Part shown: piece after piece, positions 60,365 through 64,000 of the stretch
How the letters are laid out: every line of letters starts with the position of its first letter
How positions within the stretch are numbered: the stretch's first letter is position 1
Assembly (NCBI GenBank): GCA_963667315.1
Contig: OY763325.1
Coordinates: forward strand, 1,240,001 to 1,304,000
Direction of reading: 5' to 3'
Length of the DNA stretch: 64,000 nt
Source of the DNA: DAINPP01 sp963667315
GTDB taxonomy: Bacteria; Thermotogota; Thermotogae; MWEM01
Position numbers and translations under genes: made by a program
Notes under the pieces: model-generated
Database searches by the model: none
The model's input: the letters and a program-made list of their open reading frames with translations, nothing else
What the model was told of the DNA's origin: nothing

Positions 60365-61216
60365 ATGAGTATTAAAAGAATTTGCAGTGTTTTATTCCTG
60401 ATCGCATTTATTTCCGTTTCGATGTTCGCTATGACTGAAACAAAGGTTGCTATTCCAGGATTTGAGTACGATATTCCCGGAATTATTGCCGTACCTGATG
60501 GTGAATCACCCACACCGGGTGTTGTGATGGTCCATGGATTTGCCAGTCAGAAAGATGAGGTTGGCGATTTTTACAAAAGGTTGGCTAAAAAATTAGCTGA
60601 TGCAGGTATCGCTTCTGTCAGATTTGATTTTCCGGGCTCCGGAGATCACACACTGGGCTTTGAGTACACGGATATCAACCTTCAGATCCGAGATACTCAG
60701 ATCGTTCTTGACTGGTTTGCCAGCCATGAAAAGATTGACAGTGAAAAGACAGGTATTCTCGGATTCTCACTTGGTGGGGTTGTCGGGACCTATGTGGCGG
60801 CAAATGATGATAGGGTAAAGGCACTTGCCCTCTGGTCAACTCCCGGAAATATGGCAAATTCACAGCTTGATCTATACGCTGACTATTACCCTGAAACGCT
60901 TGAAAATGACTTTGTAGAAGTAGATCTTGGTTGGCGGACGATCAACCTTACAAAGGCATATTTTGAAAGCAGATATGCCGTGAATCCATTATTTGAAATC
61001 ACAAAGTATGACAACCCCCTCCTGATAATCGCAGGAGAAGTTGATGAAAAACAACCTGAATATGCTCGGGAATTTGCAAGAAATGCCGGTAATTACGATA
61101 CAAGACTTGTTATCATTCCGGAAGGGGATCATATTTATCAGGTTCTCTCAGGAGACTTAACGATGTCTGAAAAAGTAATTGATATTACAAATGAATGGTT
61201 TATTGATCAGTTTTAA
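60365..61216 (+). CDS. Secreted alpha/beta hydrolase, paralogue
   Basis: A signal peptide (IKRICSVLFLIAFISVSMFA) precedes an alpha/beta hydrolase of about 260 residues: oxyanion loop VVMVHGFASQKDE, nucleophile elbow GFSLGG (serine near 135), acid region IIAGEVDEKQP, and histidine in PEGDHIYQV. It resembles the hydrolase at 36047 in order and wording of motifs. ATG 60362 and 60365 are both possible; AGGAG spacing favours 60365. An extended -10 (TGTTATACT) is upstream. Likely an esterase; the substrate is unknown. Confidence 0.87.
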   Translation: MSIKRICSVLFLIAFISVSMFAMTETKVAIPGFEYDIPGIIAVPDGESPTPGVVMVHGFASQKDEVGDFYKRLAKKLADAGIASVRFDFPGSGDHTLGFEYTDINLQIRDTQIVLDWFASHEKIDSEKTGILGFSLGGVVGTYVAANDDRVKALALWSTPGNMANSQLDLYADYYPETLENDFVEVDLGWRTINLTKAYFESRYAVNPLFEITKYDNPLLIIAGEVDEKQPEYAREFARNAGNYDTRLVIIPEGDHIYQVLSGDLTMSEKVIDITNEWFIDQF

Positions 61217-61231
61217 ACGATAATCGTCCAT

Positions 61232-61280
61232 AAAAAGAAAGAGCGGAGGAGAACCTTAACCCTTCGTTCTTTCTTTTTTG
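61232..61280 (+). terminator. Terminator after the secreted hydrolase
   Basis: AAAAAGAAAGAGCG pairs with CGTTCTTTCTTTTT (one G-T) and ends in a T-run. The remaining gap to 61451 is A/T-rich without a gene; TATAAT near 61415 may be the next promoter. Confidence 0.8.
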
Positions 61281-61451
61281 TTTTAATATACATACATATT
61301 CAACATTACTTATTTTTTATTCTAAATATTTTGATATTTCTTGTATTCATGAATTTTACAACGAATTTATTTAATTTTTATAATAAAAATTAATTTTAAT
61401 CGATATAATTCATGTATAATAACGTTACTAACAACTTTAAGGAGGAATGGT

Positions 61452-63491
61452 ATGAAAAAAGTCTTTATCACTTCAATTGTACTGATATCCATACTATTTG
61501 CAGCTGCAGCCTTTGCCGTTGACTGTAAATTTAACGATATCAGTGATTCTGAGTACAATTACGCTATCGAAGGTTTATTCGAAAAAGGGGTTATCGAAAA
61601 TAATTATGAATTTTCCCCAAATGCCCGGCTTGAAAAGGGAGATGCCGCAAAATGGCTTGTAAAAGCTTTTTATCTCGCAGAAATTTCCCCAATGTACATC
61701 GAAGAAGAGATCGAAAAAAAATATGAATATTCAAATGGTCTCGGTGTTATTGATGAAAGTTTCACTGTTCCAACATTCAATGACACAGAAAATGATGAAA
61801 ATGAAGTCTATATCGAAGGACTTGCTTCCGCAAGAGTTCTCCCACAGACCGATAATTTCAACCCCGACGCAGGTATCAGCGGAAAAGATTTTTCAGAAAT
61901 CATCGGAAAAGTAATATTCGGCTATGAAAAAGAAAATACCGCTGAACTCTTAAAAGAAAAAATGACCGCTTATCCCGTTGAACTCTTGGATACAGATGCA
62001 GAACTGACAAGAGCACAGGCGGCAGCCATTCTTTTCAGTATCGTTGGAGATTCAAGATTTAAGACAGTTACAACACTTACAACAGCTGATATTCACGGGC
62101 ATATCTATCCATACAAACCAAGAGGAGCGAATTATTTCATCGGTGGAATGGCTAAGATGGTTGAATACGTGAAGAACATGAAAGAAAGACAAGACAATAT
62201 ACTCATGCTCGATATCGGGGACGCACCCTACAACACAAACGTCGCTAACATCTTTGAAGGGGAACCGGTTATGCAACTCATGAACCTTATGGATTATGAT
62301 GCAATGGTTCTCGGAAATCATGATTTTGACTTCCCGTTCAACGTGATGGAAAGAAATTCCACAATCGCCAACTTCCCTTTCCTTTCTGCAAACACTTATC
62401 ATAATGCGGGATATCCTGACTTCCTGAGCCCATATGTATTTGTAGACGTAGACGGTATCACATTTGCGGTTGTAGGCCTTACAGATGACAGCAGTGCATG
62501 GTATACGCATCCAAAGAATGTTGTCGGCATTACATTCATGGATCACTTCGATGCTGCTGAAAGATACGTCAACGAAGTAAGAGATGCCGCCGATATTGTC
62601 ATCGGACTCGTTCACTGTCATGGAGACAATGGAAAAATTGCAGAACAGGTTGAAGGTTTCGATTTCGTCCTCGGTGGCGGAAACGACATCGTAGCATTCC
62701 CAAAGAAGATGGGAAACAGCTACCTCGTATCAACAGGAAAACACGCAGAGATGATCGGACAGCTTAACCTGAACTTCTGGAACGATGAACTCGTTGGATT
62801 CAATTTCACAAACGTCTTCATGTCCGAAAACCTTCCTGAAGATCCATTTGCAAAAATCCTTGTCGACAAATACATGTCCGCAATGGATGAAAAACTCAAC
62901 GATGTCGTTGCTGAAACAACTGTTGATCTCGACGGCGAAAGATCAACGGTCAGACTCAAGGAATCAAATCTTGCAAATATCATTGCAGATAGCTTAATCG
63001 CATTGACAGGAGCAGATGTCGCTATCCAGAATGGTGGTGGTGTCAGAGCAAGTATAGAAACGGGCGATATTTCAATTAAAGACATTTACACGGTATTGCC
63101 ATTTGACAACACCGTTGTTGTCGTTGAAGCAACGGGAAAAACGATTTGGGAAACACTTGAACATGGTGTATCCTGGTATCCTGCGGCAGGTGGCGGATTC
63201 CTTCAGGTTGCAGGTATGACCTACACCTTCGATGCTTCAAAAGAGGTTGGCAGCAGGGTAACTTCCGTTCTCATCAACGGGGAACCTATTGATATGGAAA
63301 AGACATACAAACTCGCAGCTAATGACTTCCTTACGGGTGGTGGCGACAAATACACCATGCTCGCAACATGTAAAGAAGTCCTCAGAACAAAACATTTCCT
63401 GAGAGACTCATTCAGAGAATATATTGAAGAAATGGGAACGATTGCCCCTGAGGTTGAGGGAAGAATCACGATTCTCAACGCAGCGGAATAA
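61452..63491 (+). CDS. Secreted 5'-nucleotidase / metallophosphoesterase with N-terminal SLH-like region
   Basis: After a signal peptide (about 1-22), residues about 24-205 resemble S-layer homology modules (FNDISDSEYNYAIEGLFEKGVIENN..FSPNARLEKGDAAKWLVKAF; FNPDAGISGKDFSEIIGKVI; DTDAELTRAQAAAILFSIV). They would attach the enzyme to the cell envelope. Next is a metallophosphoesterase (TTADIHGHIYP near 210, LDIGDAPYN, VLGNHDFDFP near 288, HCHGDNG, GGGNDIV, STGKHAEMIG). The 5'-nucleotidase C-terminal domain follows (QNGGGVRASIETGDI, LPFDNTVVVVEATGKTIWETLEHGV, AANDFLTGGGDKY). The usual NDHHG motif reads ADIHGH. It should hydrolyse nucleotides outside the cell for uptake. AAGGAGG is upstream. Confidence 0.92.
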   Translation: MKKVFITSIVLISILFAAAAFAVDCKFNDISDSEYNYAIEGLFEKGVIENNYEFSPNARLEKGDAAKWLVKAFYLAEISPMYIEEEIEKKYEYSNGLGVIDESFTVPTFNDTENDENEVYIEGLASARVLPQTDNFNPDAGISGKDFSEIIGKVIFGYEKENTAELLKEKMTAYPVELLDTDAELTRAQAAAILFSIVGDSRFKTVTTLTTADIHGHIYPYKPRGANYFIGGMAKMVEYVKNMKERQDNILMLDIGDAPYNTNVANIFEGEPVMQLMNLMDYDAMVLGNHDFDFPFNVMERNSTIANFPFLSANTYHNAGYPDFLSPYVFVDVDGITFAVVGLTDDSSAWYTHPKNVVGITFMDHFDAAERYVNEVRDAADIVIGLVHCHGDNGKIAEQVEGFDFVLGGGNDIVAFPKKMGNSYLVSTGKHAEMIGQLNLNFWNDELVGFNFTNVFMSENLPEDPFAKILVDKYMSAMDEKLNDVVAETTVDLDGERSTVRLKESNLANIIADSLIALTGADVAIQNGGGVRASIETGDISIKDIYTVLPFDNTVVVVEATGKTIWETLEHGVSWYPAAGGGFLQVAGMTYTFDASKEVGSRVTSVLINGEPIDMEKTYKLAANDFLTGGGDKYTMLATCKEVLRTKHFLRDSFREYIEEMGTIAPEVEGRITILNAAE

Positions 63492-63506
63492 CCAATAGTA
63501 AAATAC

Positions 63507-63537
63507 AAAAACCGGACTTGAAAAGGTCCGGTTTTTT
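63507..63537 (+). terminator. Rho-independent terminator
   Basis: AAAACCGGAC pairs with GTCCGGTTTT, followed by a T-run. Confidence 0.9.
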
Positions 63538-63638
63538 CATCTGAAGACCTTTCTATCAACTTCAATCCATACGATTATTCTCTCATTTCACCACAACAAA
63601 ATTTGAAATTACCTAAGGGGAACTACTCTATAATGAAG

Positions 63639-63672
63639 AAAGAGGCCTGCCTGAAATACGACAAACCTCTTT
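63639..63672 (-). terminator. Possible terminator of the leftward glycerol dehydrogenase gene
   Basis: AAAGAGG (63639-63645) and CCTCTTT (63666-63672) form a 7-base-pair stem with a 20-base loop; on the minus strand it is followed by a moderate T-rich stretch. Confidence 0.45.
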
Positions 63673-63688
63673 TGTACAGGCGTAATAA

Positions 63689-64000
63689 TTACAAAATGCT
63701 ACCAAGTTTATCAGCGGTAATCAAAGCCGCATAAACTGTGTTGGCTGTTACTTCAAACGGCATGTTGTGAATCGTTTCACCTTCGACTGAAGCAGCCTCT
63801 GCTACTTTTCTCAGCTGTTCTTCCGTGACGTTTTCCGCATTAAGCTCTTTCAATGTGGTTGGTAACCCAACACTTTTACAGAAATAAACAACCTCTTCAA
63901 TCTCCTCCATCGGAGCATTTTCAAGGGCAAGCTGTGCGATGGTTCCAAACGCCACCTTCTCCCCATGATAAAGATGATGACATTCTTCAAGGATTGTCAA
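63689..64000 (-). CDS. gldA: Glycerol dehydrogenase, C-terminal part (truncated by the window edge)
   Basis: This is the C-terminal 103 residues of an iron-containing/zinc alcohol dehydrogenase family member closest to GldA, the NAD-dependent glycerol dehydrogenase that makes dihydroxyacetone. It shows HHLYHGEKVAFGTIAQLALENAPMEEIEEVVYFCKSVGLPTTL, with a metal-binding histidine in LYHGEKVAFG, and the GldA-like ending AEAASVEGETIHNMPFEVTANTVYAALITADKLG. The reading frame is open at the right edge, so the start is outside the window. Confidence 0.9.
   Translation of the reverse strand: MTILEECHHLYHGEKVAFGTIAQLALENAPMEEIEEVVYFCKSVGLPTTLKELNAENVTEEQLRKVAEAASVEGETIHNMPFEVTANTVYAALITADKLGSIL

Overview
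The window is low-GC bacterial DNA (roughly 40% G+C by eye) with strong GGAGG ribosome binding sites, TTGACA/TATAAT-type promoters with 17-base spacers, frequent TTG start codons, many cleavable signal peptides and lipoproteins, and carbohydrate-type ABC importers without their own ATPase. It looks like a fermentative, anaerobic heterotroph. The glycyl-tRNA synthetase alpha chain, an SLH-domain nucleotidase and the style of the solute-binding proteins would fit a mesophilic Thermotogota-like organism; a Bacillota-like lineage cannot be excluded from sequence alone.

Layout. 0-9 kb: housekeeping and metabolic genes on the + strand (truncated M42 peptidase, a degenerate dehydroquinate-synthase-like protein, a SPOR-like membrane protein, a short ComEC, glyQ, an anti-sigma-like protein, an aminotransferase, a D-cysteine desulfhydrase-like enzyme, a DUF3298-type secreted protein). 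9-16.2 kb: a plastic zone. A promoter-tRNA-Leu-tRNA-fMet-tRNA-Met cassette has been partly duplicated twice (13.3 and 15.7 kb). Around the copies lie a large hybrid histidine kinase, an MFS transporter and wrecked genes (serine recombinase, its small companion ORF, an ABC exporter, a WD40 fragment). 16.2-23.6 kb: a DUF3796/XRE pair, a TetR regulator and flavoprotein, then a leftward operon of three beta-propeller proteins and an RRNPP-like HTH/TPR regulator.

23.7-34 kb: the most unusual locus. A LacI regulator with two matching operators precedes a one-direction operon: solute-binding protein, two ADP-ribosylglycohydrolase-family enzymes, citrate lyase gamma, beta and alpha subunits (citDEF), and two LplB/LplC-type permeases. 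No citrate lyase ligase, prosthetic-group genes, citrate carrier or oxaloacetate decarboxylase is nearby. I infer an import-and-cleave pathway for an unknown conjugate that ends in a citrate-like lyase reaction.

34-41.5 kb: a secreted protein with four tandem repeats, a secreted alpha/beta hydrolase divergent from a TetR gene (with a perfect inverted repeat between them), oleate hydratase, a choice-of-anchor I propeller protein, and an intact 34-codon gene with its own promoter, ribosome binding site and terminator. 41.6-54.8 kb: three very large repeat-rich lipoproteins (1044, 1521 and about 1769 residues) in one leftward operon. 55-64 kb: a second ABC importer preceded by a 22-base palindrome, two tandem paralogous solute-binding proteins with a converted 3' segment, another secreted hydrolase, an SLH/5'-nucleotidase, and the C-terminal end of glycerol dehydrogenase at the right edge.
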